A stretch of DNA of 9,419 nucleotides from Chloroflexota bacterium (GTDB lineage: Bacteria > Chloroflexota > Anaerolineae > J102). The translations under genes and the position numbers were made by a program. Of this stretch, positions 1 through 6,717 are shown one piece after another. The DNA lies in NCBI GenBank assembly GCA_003353825.1, contig PIVW01000210.1:1-9419 (forward strand). Direction: 5' to 3'. The notes below the pieces were generated by a model that searched no databases, was not told the DNA's origin, and saw nothing but the letters and a program-made list of their open reading frames with translations. Position 1 is the first letter of the stretch; each line of letters begins with the position of its first letter.

Positions 1-78
1 CAAAAATGGCACATATCCCTTCAGTTGCCCGATAAACACTATACCTATTACAATAGTTAGCAGCAGGTGCTCAAACAT
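1..78 (-). CDS. possible N-terminus of a membrane protein, cut by the window edge
   Basis: Reading leftwards from an ATG at 76-78, the frame stays open to the window edge and gives 26 residues. They begin MFEH and then run through a hydrophobic stretch (LLLTIVIGIVFIG), which looks like a first membrane segment or signal anchor. An in-frame stop lies about 60 bases upstream, and this ATG is the first start codon after it. No convincing Shine-Dalgarno sequence precedes it. The family cannot be recognised from so little. If real, the gene is divergent from the toxin-antitoxin operon. It could also be a chance open frame. Confidence 0.3.
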   Translation of the reverse strand, partial: MFEHLLLTIVIGIVFIGQLKGYVPFL

Positions 79-250
79 GTGCGCTCGTTTGTGAATTGTT
101 TGCCTAAGTTTGCCACCTGTCCCACTTTTGGTCGAATTTTACTTCGCCCTATTTATCCGCATTGTTAAGGTACAGCACCACATACGAAGCACAACGAAAG
201 ATTCACATCAAAGAGTTTCGTGTGAAGATGCGGCGGAAGAAAACCTAAAC

Positions 251-264
251 AGTATCTAGATACT
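251..264. promoter_or_regulatory. 14-bp palindrome, likely operator of the toxin-antitoxin operon
   Basis: AGTATCTAGATACT is a perfect palindrome ending 19 bp before the antitoxin start codon. Type II toxin-antitoxin operons are usually autorepressed by the antitoxin or the complex binding a palindrome at the promoter, so the position fits. It contains TATCTA, which could double as a -10 element, but no good -35 box sits at the right distance. That it is an operator is inference from position and symmetry. Confidence 0.45.
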
Positions 265-283
265 CAAGTTGTGGAGGTGAACT

Positions 284-505
284 ATGGTAACGCGCGTTGC
301 AGATATGAGCGTAGATGATTTGAAAACGCTTATTCAAGAAACAATCACGCAGACGCTAACCGAATTATTGCGCGATCCCGACGAAGGCTTAGAGTTGCGC
401 GAGGATTTTGTAATGGCTTTGTGCCACTCATTAGAAACGGTCAAAGCGGGGGGGGAAACGTTCAGCGCAGATAGCGTTGCTGCCAAGTTAGGGTTGAGTT
501 GGTAA
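284..505 (+). CDS. putative antitoxin of a type II toxin-antitoxin module
   Basis: This is a 73-residue acidic protein starting at an ATG seven... preceded by a strong Shine-Dalgarno sequence (GGAGGTGA, 273-280), so the start is well supported. It has a short N-terminal helix-rich region (residues 8-30) containing the phrase DPDEGLELRE (residues 32-41), which I associate with small antitoxins next to RelE-like toxins in Chloroflexota and Cyanobacteria. The C-terminus ends in a motif (AAKLGLSW) typical of the same group. It stops one base before the toxin gene, so the two are surely co-transcribed and probably translationally coupled. Its expected role is to bind and neutralise the toxin and repress the operon. 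No classical DNA-binding fold (AbrB, RHH or HTH) is clear from the sequence. The function rests mainly on the neighbour. Confidence 0.7.
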   Translation: MVTRVADMSVDDLKTLIQETITQTLTELLRDPDEGLELREDFVMALCHSLETVKAGGETFSADSVAAKLGLSW

Positions 506-506
506 A

Positions 507-770
507 ATGTACCACGTTGAGTTCACGCCTACAGCAACAGACGATTTAGCCTGTTTGAACAAGCCCATCGCACAACGTATCCTTACCAAAATCCGTTGGT
601 TGGCCGAAAACTTTGCGGCGTTGACGCCCGAATCTTTGACGGGGCAGTGGGCCGGCGTGTATAAACTGCGGGTGGGTGATTATCGGGTGTTGTATACATT
701 TGACAATACGGAAACCGGCATTACGGTACATTTCGTCCGGCATCGGCGCGAAGTTTACAAAACCAAATAA
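507..770 (+). CDS. RelE/ParE-family toxin
   Basis: This 87-residue protein has the normal size for the RelE/ParE superfamily. It shows the expected pattern: an N-terminal strand (YHVEFTPTA, 2-10), helices with basic residues (20-37), and the conserved sequence YKLRVGDYRVLY (52-63). A last strand ends in VRHRREVYK (77-85), which carries the arginines, histidine and tyrosine that in RelE-type enzymes lie in the active site. Family members of the RelE type cut mRNA on the ribosome, while ParE types attack DNA gyrase. The C-terminal HRREVY resembles the RelE side more. The ATG follows the antitoxin stop after a single base, without its own clear ribosome binding site, so translation is probably coupled. 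An attC-like structure begins 14 bp after the stop, suggesting that the pair travelled as an integron cassette. Confidence 0.87.
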   Translation: MYHVEFTPTATDDLACLNKPIAQRILTKIRWLAENFAALTPESLTGQWAGVYKLRVGDYRVLYTFDNTETGITVHFVRHRREVYKTK

Positions 771-784
771 TCACCAGTAACGCC

Positions 785-883
785 GCCTAACATTGCATCA
801 AGCCGACCGCGCCTAAGGCGCGTGCCTGCTGGCACAGGGGCTTTCCACGCAGTCGGCGCGGCGGCTTATGCTGGCCGTTAGGC
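785..883. repeat. attC: attC-like recombination site (integron cassette end)
   Basis: The 99-bp element starts with GCCTAAC (785-791, R'' box) and ends with its exact complement GTTAGGC (877-883, R' box). These match the attC consensus RYYYAAC and GTTRRRY. Inside, unpaired spacers (8 and 9 nt) are followed by a second pairing block: AAGCCG plus CCGCGCC (800-813) pairs with GGCGCGG plus CGGCTT (855-867) except for one extra A at 806. A single unpaired base in the inner arm is the hallmark that lets integron integrase recognise the folded bottom strand. The terminal part contains a small hairpin, GTGCC/GGCAC (822-835). The element directly follows the toxin gene, as in gene cassettes. No integron integrase or second attC is visible in the window. 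Confidence 0.72.
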
Positions 884-947
884 CGTACTGCGCACAGGCG
901 ACAGAAACAGAAGTGGATTCCAGAATATGAATGAGATTATCACTACC

Positions 948-1169
948 GGCTATCCACTTAAGCCGAGACACTCTACTTTCGTATAACCCGAAAGTATTAG
1001 TACCCTGAATGCAAGGGAATAGTGTCGAAAACCGCCATATACAGGGACGATGGTGACCTTGCCCCACATGTGGTGAGAATTCGCCCACACCAACTCATTA
1101 CGGCAGGTGATGACCACCACTGAGTCTGTTGCCTTTAATGGCAAAGTGTCTCGGCTTAAGTTGGTAGCC
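948..1169. repeat. 222-bp element bounded by long inverted repeats (MITE-like or structured RNA)
   Basis: ACTTAAGCCGAGACACT at 956-972 recurs as its exact reverse complement at 1145-1161 (17 of 17 bp). The match continues outward with small differences: GGCTATCC at 948-955 against GGTAGCC at 1163-1169. The 172 bp inside hold further hairpins: ACTTTCG/CGAAAGT (975-981 with 989-995), the palindrome CCACATGTGG (1064-1073), and TTGCC/GGCAA (1129-1133 with 1140-1144). There is no convincing reading frame and no clear target duplication. It may be a non-autonomous mobile element, or it may specify a folded RNA. It fills most of the gene-free stretch 884-1254. Confidence 0.6.
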
Positions 1170-1173
1170 AAAC

Positions 1174-1201
1174 TTTACAAACGCTTTCTCCGTCTTAGAA
1201 T
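1174..1201 (+). promoter_or_regulatory. sigma70-type promoter candidate for the lipoprotein gene
   Basis: TTTACA (1174-1179) and TAGAAT (1196-1201) are separated by 16 bp and match the -35 and -10 consensus at five and four of six positions respectively. Transcription would start near 1208, giving a leader of about 47 nt. The leader contains a Shine-Dalgarno sequence (GAGGT, 1244-1248) six bases before the ATG. The promoter begins just outside the right arm of the inverted-repeat element. Confidence 0.45.
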
Positions 1202-1254
1202 ATGAACACAAACATAAACTCAACTTTCACTGATTTTCCTTGTGAGGTAACCCT

Positions 1255-2595
1255 ATGATAACTCGACAAAACAATCGTGAAATCTGGCTTGGCGTTGTCG
1301 GGATACTGATCTCGCTCGTTTTGGCGGCCTGTGGCCCAGTTTCAGGCCCGGCGCCTGCACCTGAAAGTAACCCATTGCACAAGCCCGCCATAAGCGATGG
1401 CGAAGCGCACGATCTCGATGGTACGCTGTGGGTGCTTGAAAGCTATCTGAACGGCGAGGGCGAGATCGTTCCGATTGTTCTTGGAACTCGTCCGACAGCC
1501 GAATTTGAAGAGGACGGCATAGCCGGTAGCACCGGTTGTAATCAATATACAGCCAGCTACGAGACAAGCGGCAACAATAATATAATCATCGAGATAGGCC
1601 TTGTAACAATGATGGCTTGCCCGTTGCCCGTGTCGACACAGGAGACTAACTATCTCGCTGCACTCGGAAATGTTGCAAGCTATGAGATTTCCGGTGAGCA
1701 ATTGCAGATGGCTGACGCCGATGGCCAAGTTGTATTAACCTACCGGGTCGACCAACCCGCACCCTTGGCGAATACCGACTGGCAGTTGCTTTCCTACAAC
1801 AATGGGAAAGGTGGCCTTGTTTCCAGCCTCAATACCGAATCGATCACAGCCCTATTTGATGGTGAGGGCGCGCTAAGCGGCTTCTCCGGCTGTAACAATT
1901 ACTCCGCAGCTTACGAGGCTGACAAGACAAACATCGAGATCGGTCCCGTGGCCTCTACCCAGAAGATGTGCGCCGATCCGCAGGACGTCATGGAGGACGA
2001 AACCGGCTATCTGGCGGCGCTTGGCATGGCTTCGACCTATGAGATCGAGGGTGAAGAACTGACAATGTATAATGATGAAGGTTCGAGGGCCCTGGTCTAT
2101 CGGGTTTCGATGGCCTCCGCAACGGCTGCATCCAGCGAGTCGGCCGCAGCAGGCGCTCCTGCAATAGATCAACTTGACGCCAACACTGTGATGGTGCAAT
2201 CGGTGGCGATTGAGGCAAGGGATGGTCAAGATATCGCCGTAGTTCAGGGCGAAAACCCAGATGCTTGTCCCCGGACCTACGTTTCTGAGCAGACCGCGGA
2301 CGGGGATGCCATCACCATAGAAATGCTTTCGATCAAACCAGTCGATGTAATGTGCGCTCAGATGCTCACTCCTTTTAGTGAAGAGATCGTCATCGATACT
2401 TCCGGTCTGGAGTCGGGAGACTATTCGGTTACCGTCAACGGCGTCGAGGCGGATGAACCACTGGTGGTCGCTGAAGTGTCGGCGGCTGCCAGTGAAAATA
2501 TCTGTGCTGGCCTCGATCTCAATGGCATCAGTCTTGATACCCAGGGGCTTCCTTACACCTGGCAGCCGAATTGCATTGCAGAGCGTCCTTTGTGA
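1255..2595 (+). CDS. META (HslJ-like) two-domain lipoprotein, C-terminus frameshifted
   Basis: The 446-residue product begins with a lipoprotein signal peptide: charged N-terminus, hydrophobic core (residues 10-22), and lipobox LAAC with the lipidated Cys at 26. It should be anchored on the outer face of the membrane. A Pro/Ala linker is followed by two META domains (about 54-164 and 171-283). Each carries the family's GxxGCNxY motif (91-98 and 209-216), a later cysteine (122 and 239), and a YLAALG segment (133-138 and 252-257). META domains are known from E. coli HslJ, linked to novobiocin resistance, but their biochemical role is unclear. Residues 306-400 form a further beta-rich domain with Cys338 and Cys367, ending in GDYSVTVNG. 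The tail has Cys417 and Cys440 and then stops abruptly. The -1 frame continues sensibly to 2651, so one base seems to be missing near 2583. The start is fixed by GAGGT six bases upstream. Confidence 0.82.
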   Translation: MITRQNNREIWLGVVGILISLVLAACGPVSGPAPAPESNPLHKPAISDGEAHDLDGTLWVLESYLNGEGEIVPIVLGTRPTAEFEEDGIAGSTGCNQYTASYETSGNNNIIIEIGLVTMMACPLPVSTQETNYLAALGNVASYEISGEQLQMADADGQVVLTYRVDQPAPLANTDWQLLSYNNGKGGLVSSLNTESITALFDGEGALSGFSGCNNYSAAYEADKTNIEIGPVASTQKMCADPQDVMEDETGYLAALGMASTYEIEGEELTMYNDEGSRALVYRVSMASATAASSESAAAGAPAIDQLDANTVMVQSVAIEARDGQDIAVVQGENPDACPRTYVSEQTADGDAITIEMLSIKPVDVMCAQMLTPFSEEIVIDTSGLESGDYSVTVNGVEADEPLVVAEVSAAASENICAGLDLNGISLDTQGLPYTWQPNCIAERPL

Positions 2596-2651
2596 TTATC
2601 AATGACAATCCGACCAAAGATGTTGAGATCGTCGTCGTTCCGGTGGGTTAA
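2589..2651 (+). pseudogene. out-of-frame C-terminal tail of the META lipoprotein
   Basis: In the frame shifted by -1 relative to the lipoprotein gene, 2589-2648 encodes FVIINDNPTKDVEIVVVPVG and then a TAA stop (2649-2651). This has a beta-strand-like pattern and would naturally finish the final domain. The main frame instead ends after an unremarkable RPL. Adding one G near 2583 would give a continuous ending (AEASFVII...). The cause could be a real one-base deletion or a sequence or assembly error. Confidence 0.5.
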
Positions 2652-2663
2652 TGCATATGAATG

Positions 2664-2725
2664 GAGATTAGAGATTGATCGAGGTTGAACATTGTACCAA
2701 TCTCTAATCACTAATCTCACTTTTT
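2664..2725. terminator. terminator between convergent genes
   Basis: GATTAGAGATTG (2666-2677) pairs exactly with CAATCTCTAATC (2698-2709), a 12-bp stem with a 20-nt loop, between the ends of two convergent genes. A competing stem uses GAGATTAG (2664-2671) with CTAATCTC (2711-2718), which sits two bases before TTTTT (2721-2725) and so fits a rho-independent terminator for the plus strand better. For the minus strand the stem lacks a good U tract. Confidence 0.55.
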
Positions 2726-2726
2726 A

Positions 2727-4943
2727 TCAGTACACAAATATCACCAACGTTGCCACAAGCATCACTAAAACCACGACCGGCCAATACAGCAGTTTGGTAA
2801 TCAGGTTATTCTCGAAACGAATCAAGCGGTGATTGGGGCGGTTGACTACGATAAAGGTATTGACGGCAACAAATATCACCATCACGTAAAGCAGTAGATA
2901 GAAGTATTCCAGGTAGGTGAGGCCGATGGCGGCGGCATCATCGCGCAAGGCGGTATGCATGACGGCAATAACAAAAAAGAGGGCGGCGGTATAGCTCAGG
3001 GCGATGACGATCTCTTCTGGCTCATCCGGTTTGGTATCATAGAGCAGGAAGGCAAAGATCATAGCTGCACCAACCAGCGCCGGTAGCAGGAAAGAAATGA
3101 AGGGCCCCAAAAAACGACGCTGTGTATTGATATCGAAGGAGAGTTCGGGTATATCCACCGTGGGGCGACCGGGAATTCCTAGGGTTGTCCCAAACTGGTG
3201 ACGATTGAAACGATATGAACTCGACATAATGTTCCAGTTGTTGATACGCAGATCACTGTCGAGACCGGGCAGAAAATCTGGGTTCGTGACATCATACGAT
3301 TCTATATCAGGCACGAGCAGCGTAAATTTTTTTAGTTCAGCCGCGGCGATACGGATCTTGATGTCGTGGCGGTCGAAAGGATATTCCAGGGGATCGAAGA
3401 CTTGGCGCAGGGTGCCGATCACAGACCAGACGATCAATGTCTCATTTTCCCGTTCTTCCCGCGTGATCTCTTCTGTAGAAAAAGGTTCATCGATCATCTG
3501 TGGTAGCGTGAAACCGGCGTTGATCTCAGTTCCTTTGATTTTAGGAACACGCTGCCAGACATAGCCATTGACGACAACGGCGCCGGGGTCGGGGAATCGA
3601 GCTGCCTGGATCAAAACACCGGTGGGGATCTTGACCGGCGGCTCTAGCCCTCGCGCCGAGAACTCATCCTGAACATTTTCCAGATAGCTGTTGAGCCCAG
3701 ATCGATTAACAATAGTCACACCAGAATCATTTGGCGTTCGCCATGACAGTGTTATCAGACTGATGATGACAGCTAGACCGATGATCGTGAAGGCGGCGAC
3801 CACAACCCACAACCTACCCGGCTTAGCCTGATCGACACGGAGGAGGATCGCCAGAACCAGGAATAGGAGGGCTGCTGCTATCAGAATGATACGTGTCACC
3901 TCTTTGAGTGTTTCAGCGGCATCGGGTAGGAATTCTGCTTGCGATAGTTGGATTATTAGGGTCCAACCCGTGGTCTCGAAGGGCGCAAAGAAATTCCAAA
4001 CAGACTCTTCGCTGAGTTGATCGGCGCGTTCAAGTGCATTGGCTTCACCCTGCATGGCGCGTTCAGCAGCCTCCGCCAGCTCTGGATCGTTTTGAAACTG
4101 AGCACTATCGTATAGGGTTTGATTTGCTACATTCTCGCTGATTGGGTGAGCAAGCCAGACTCCGGAGGCTGAATATACGGCCCCGAAACCTGTCATACCT
4201 AGATCCAGGTCGGCAACCAAGTGCTGCATGTTCGTGATGTCGTAATCCTGTGTGATCACTCCTGCGATTACCTGTTCAGCGGAGGTTGAATCGGTGCGAT
4301 AGAAGGGAACACCATATTGGATCAAGATCTTATCGGACCCCGGATCCTTAAAAGGTTCACTCCAAGAGGCGCCATGATCGATGCGGTCGAGGTACCATGA
4401 CGTCTCAGTCGCCAACGTCTCTGCGTTTGAAGGCTCTGTGTAGTCGGAAGATCGTTCTCCCTGCTGGACAGCAATGACCTCGTTTTCATCCCGGTAGACA
4501 TACACCGAGTGTAGCATTTGCTCCGCACTGAAAGCATAGGGTTCGAAGGCAACGGTCATGCCATCTATGGCAGGTTGTTCAGTCAAGATCTGGGAGAGGC
4601 TGCCCTCGATCTGATCATAAGGGAGGGCGCCAGTACTCAGGTCATCTGCCAACGCATCGGCGACGCTCATCGCTTGCTCGAAGACCTCATCTAGTGTCTC
4701 GGCAGCGCTTATGGCCTGCATGGCGGCAGCATCGAAGGCCGCCGCTGTAATCTCTGCGCGGTCGCTGCGGAATTGCCATACCATAAAAAGAAGCAGAAGC
4801 GCCAGGATAACCGCGACTCCGATCAATATCGTCAGGACGATCTTGCCTTTCGAAGTACCCGGTTCTGTTTGCTTTGCACCACCAATATCCTTCTTAAGTG
4901 GTGTTTCCATTCTGTTATCTACCTCATGCTTTGTGTCTGTCAT
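2727..4943 (-). CDS. Cache-like sensor fused to a pentameric ligand-gated ion channel (pLGIC)
   Basis: This 738-residue membrane protein has seven predicted membrane segments. Segment 1 (35-56) is followed by an extracytoplasmic region (about 62-345) with the look of a double-Cache/PDC sensor: a long first helix, WYLDRIDHGASWSEPF (183-198), a repeated ITQDYDI element (230-236), and GVWLAHP (261-267). Segments 2 (351-370) and 3 (378-400) form a hairpin. Residues 405-611 resemble the pLGIC ligand-binding beta-sandwich, with the signature YPFDRH (521-526) and no Cys-loop cysteines, as in bacterial members. The pore domain follows: M1 (612-634, with Pro621), M2 (643-666), M3 (675-700), a short basic loop, and M4 (716-738). 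If Glu644 is position -2' of M2, then Thr652 is 6' and Leu655 is 9', the classical pore pattern, and cation selectivity is plausible. The topology gives C-terminus out, as expected. Met12 (codon 4908-4910) is a good alternative start, with GAGG upstream and the promoter candidate at 4955-4983. It would shorten the protein by 11 residues. Confidence 0.82.
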   Translation of the reverse strand: MTDTKHEVDNRMETPLKKDIGGAKQTEPGTSKGKIVLTILIGVAVILALLLLFMVWQFRSDRAEITAAAFDAAAMQAISAAETLDEVFEQAMSVADALADDLSTGALPYDQIEGSLSQILTEQPAIDGMTVAFEPYAFSAEQMLHSVYVYRDENEVIAVQQGERSSDYTEPSNAETLATETSWYLDRIDHGASWSEPFKDPGSDKILIQYGVPFYRTDSTSAEQVIAGVITQDYDITNMQHLVADLDLGMTGFGAVYSASGVWLAHPISENVANQTLYDSAQFQNDPELAEAAERAMQGEANALERADQLSEESVWNFFAPFETTGWTLIIQLSQAEFLPDAAETLKEVTRIILIAAALLFLVLAILLRVDQAKPGRLWVVVAAFTIIGLAVIISLITLSWRTPNDSGVTIVNRSGLNSYLENVQDEFSARGLEPPVKIPTGVLIQAARFPDPGAVVVNGYVWQRVPKIKGTEINAGFTLPQMIDEPFSTEEITREERENETLIVWSVIGTLRQVFDPLEYPFDRHDIKIRIAAAELKKFTLLVPDIESYDVTNPDFLPGLDSDLRINNWNIMSSSYRFNRHQFGTTLGIPGRPTVDIPELSFDINTQRRFLGPFISFLLPALVGAAMIFAFLLYDTKPDEPEEIVIALSYTAALFFVIAVMHTALRDDAAAIGLTYLEYFYLLLYVMVIFVAVNTFIVVNRPNHRLIRFENNLITKLLYWPVVVLVMLVATLVIFVY

Positions 4944-4954
4944 GATTGTGGGAC

Positions 4955-4983
4955 ATTGTACCGCCGCAGTTTAGCATCAGCAA
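4955..4983 (-). promoter_or_regulatory. promoter candidate for the channel gene
   Basis: On the minus strand TTGCTG (4978-4983) and TACAAT (4955-4960) lie 17 bp apart. Transcription would start near 4948, only a few bases before the first possible ATG (4943) but about 38 nt before Met12 (4910), which has GAGG 11 bases upstream. If this promoter is used, the shorter protein is the likelier product. Confidence 0.4.
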
Positions 4984-5009
4984 CAAAACTCAGTGCCTAA
5001 CTATGTGAC

Positions 5010-5049
5010 TTGCCATAGTCGAGCCAATACAGTAGATTCAGTAAATCTA
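5010..5049 (+). promoter_or_regulatory. promoter candidate for the carboxypeptidase gene with an overlapping dyad
   Basis: TTGCCA (5010-5015, five of six to consensus) and TAGATT (5033-5038, four of six) are 17 bp apart. The -10 box is the left half of an inverted repeat, TAGATT/AATCTA (5033-5038 with 5044-5049), over the expected transcription start. A repressor or activator could bind there. The leader would be about 120 nt. Confidence 0.33.
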
Positions 5050-5166
5050 AATTCATTGCCAGATGCCACAACATAGTGTGAACACAGTGCACATCCGGCA
5101 CGCAGCACCTGTATTTCAAGAACCACATCTGATTCTAAGAAACCTTCAGTGTAAAGGACCACGACT

Positions 5167-6681
5167 ATGACTACACCGCAACAAGCCTATCAAGAATTGA
5201 CAGAGATTTCCAAAGAAACGCGGCTGATTGATAGTATTGGCAGTCTGTTGAATTGGGAACTCGAGACCTATATGCCCAAGAACGGCGCGGAGTTACGTGC
5301 TCAACAATTATCCTATTTATCGGGCTTGGCGCATCGAAAGTTTACCGATCCGAAAATCGGCAAATTGCTGGATATCGCTGATTCCAATGGAGTCGCAGTT
5401 GCTTCGCACAGTGATAAAGCGATCAACTTGCGGGAATGGCGACATAGCTACGATCGTGAGATCAAAGTGCCTACAGAGTTGGTAGAGGAGATAGCCCGAA
5501 CCGCTGTAGTCGCACACGACGCATGGGTACAAGCACGTGAAAAGTCGGATTTCTCGATTTTTCTGCCTGACTTGGGCAAACTTGTAGCCTTGGTTCGCCA
5601 GAAAGCCGAGTATATTGGTTACAAAGATACGCCGTATGATGCCCTGTTGGATGGTTTCGAGCCCGGCGTCACAACGGCGCAGGTCAAGGTCTGGTTCGAT
5701 AACTTGAAGGCAGAACTGGTCCCATTGTTAAAAGCCATTCAGGCTTCACCGCTCCGGCCCAAAACCGAGATTGTCCATCGCCATTACCCCATAGACCGGC
5801 AAAAAATCTTTGGACAGGCCGCTGCCGCCGCTTTCGGTTTTAATTTTGGCGGTGGTCGGCTGGACACCGTCACCCATCCCTTCTGTTCGACACTGGGACC
5901 AGGCGACAGCCGCATAACCACTCGCTATACCGACACCTTCTTCAATGAATCGTTCTTTGGAATCCTGCATGAAACCGGACACGGTCTCTATGGTCAGAAT
6001 CTGCCAGCAGATGCGTTTGGCACTCCCCTAGGCGACTCCATCTCCCTGGGTATCCACGAATCACAATCACGCCTCTGGGAGAACTTCGTGGGGCGCAGTC
6101 AACCCTATTGGCGCTATTTCTTCCCGCGTGCACAACAGATCTATCCTGAAGCATTAGGTGATGTTTCGTCCGAAGAATTTTATTTCGCTGTTAATGAGGT
6201 CAAACCCTCCTACATTCGTGTTGAGGCCGATGAAGTGACCTACAATTTGCACATCATGCTGCGCTTTGAGATCGAGCAGGCGATTATTACAGGGGAACTG
6301 GCTGTTGAGGATATACCCGCTGTCTGGAATGAGATGTTCGAAGATTTTTTGGGTATCCCTGTCCCCGATGACAGTCGCGGATGTCTGCAAGATGTGCATT
6401 GGTCTTTCGCCGGTTTTGGATATTTCTCGACCTACGCCCTTGGCAATCTTTACGGTGCTCAGATCTTCGCCAAGATCAGGGAAGACATGCCCGATCTAGA
6501 CCAGCAAATGGCATGTGGTGACTTCATGCCCCTGTTGGACTGGCTCAGGGTTCATATATACAGCATGGGACAACGTTATCGTTCGATGGAATTGGTAGAA
6601 CAGATCACCGGCCGCCATCCTGGTCATGAAGCGCTCACGGCTTATCTCAACCAAAAATTTGGTGAACTCTACCAATTGTGA
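5167..6681 (+). CDS. M32-family metallocarboxypeptidase (carboxypeptidase Taq type)
   Basis: This 504-residue protein has the usual length of peptidase family M32, cytoplasmic zinc carboxypeptidases that release amino acids one by one from peptide C-termini. All family motifs are visible in order: HPF (237-239), DSRIT (247-251), the zinc motif HETGH (268-272) with catalytic Glu269, HESQ (297-300) supplying the third zinc ligand Glu298, IRVEAD (350-355), and GCLQDVHW (405-412). No signal peptide is seen, consistent with a cytoplasmic enzyme that helps finish degradation of peptides. The start is supported by AAAGGA (5153-5158) eight bases before the ATG. The gene stands alone, divergent from the channel gene and 172 bp before the aminotransferase. 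Nothing is missing, so it should be active. Confidence 0.96.
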   Translation: MTTPQQAYQELTEISKETRLIDSIGSLLNWELETYMPKNGAELRAQQLSYLSGLAHRKFTDPKIGKLLDIADSNGVAVASHSDKAINLREWRHSYDREIKVPTELVEEIARTAVVAHDAWVQAREKSDFSIFLPDLGKLVALVRQKAEYIGYKDTPYDALLDGFEPGVTTAQVKVWFDNLKAELVPLLKAIQASPLRPKTEIVHRHYPIDRQKIFGQAAAAAFGFNFGGGRLDTVTHPFCSTLGPGDSRITTRYTDTFFNESFFGILHETGHGLYGQNLPADAFGTPLGDSISLGIHESQSRLWENFVGRSQPYWRYFFPRAQQIYPEALGDVSSEEFYFAVNEVKPSYIRVEADEVTYNLHIMLRFEIEQAIITGELAVEDIPAVWNEMFEDFLGIPVPDDSRGCLQDVHWSFAGFGYFSTYALGNLYGAQIFAKIREDMPDLDQQMACGDFMPLLDWLRVHIYSMGQRYRSMELVEQITGRHPGHEALTAYLNQKFGELYQL

Positions 6682-6717
6682 TCTTCGACCATTATTTTCC
6701 TCTTCTGCCATTTTGGG

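Noticed and set aside
813..1088. Open frame of 91 codons on the minus strand
   Set aside because: It runs across the attC-like site and half of the inverted-repeat element, has low-complexity cysteine- and serine-rich content and no ribosome binding site.
3205..3564. 119-codon plus-strand frame inside the channel gene
   Set aside because: It is antisense to a well-supported coding region, with serine/arginine-rich shadow composition.
2689..4962. ACATTGTACC repeated on both sides of the channel gene (2689-2698 and 4953-4962), like a target duplication
   Set aside because: Dozens of 10-bp direct repeats are expected by chance in 9.4 kb, and the right copy contains the probable -10 box. No mobile-element ends are seen.
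4995..5001. GCCTAAC, identical to the R'' box of the attC-like site
   Set aside because: No GTTRRRY partner or folded arm exists within 160 bp on either side, so it is probably chance.
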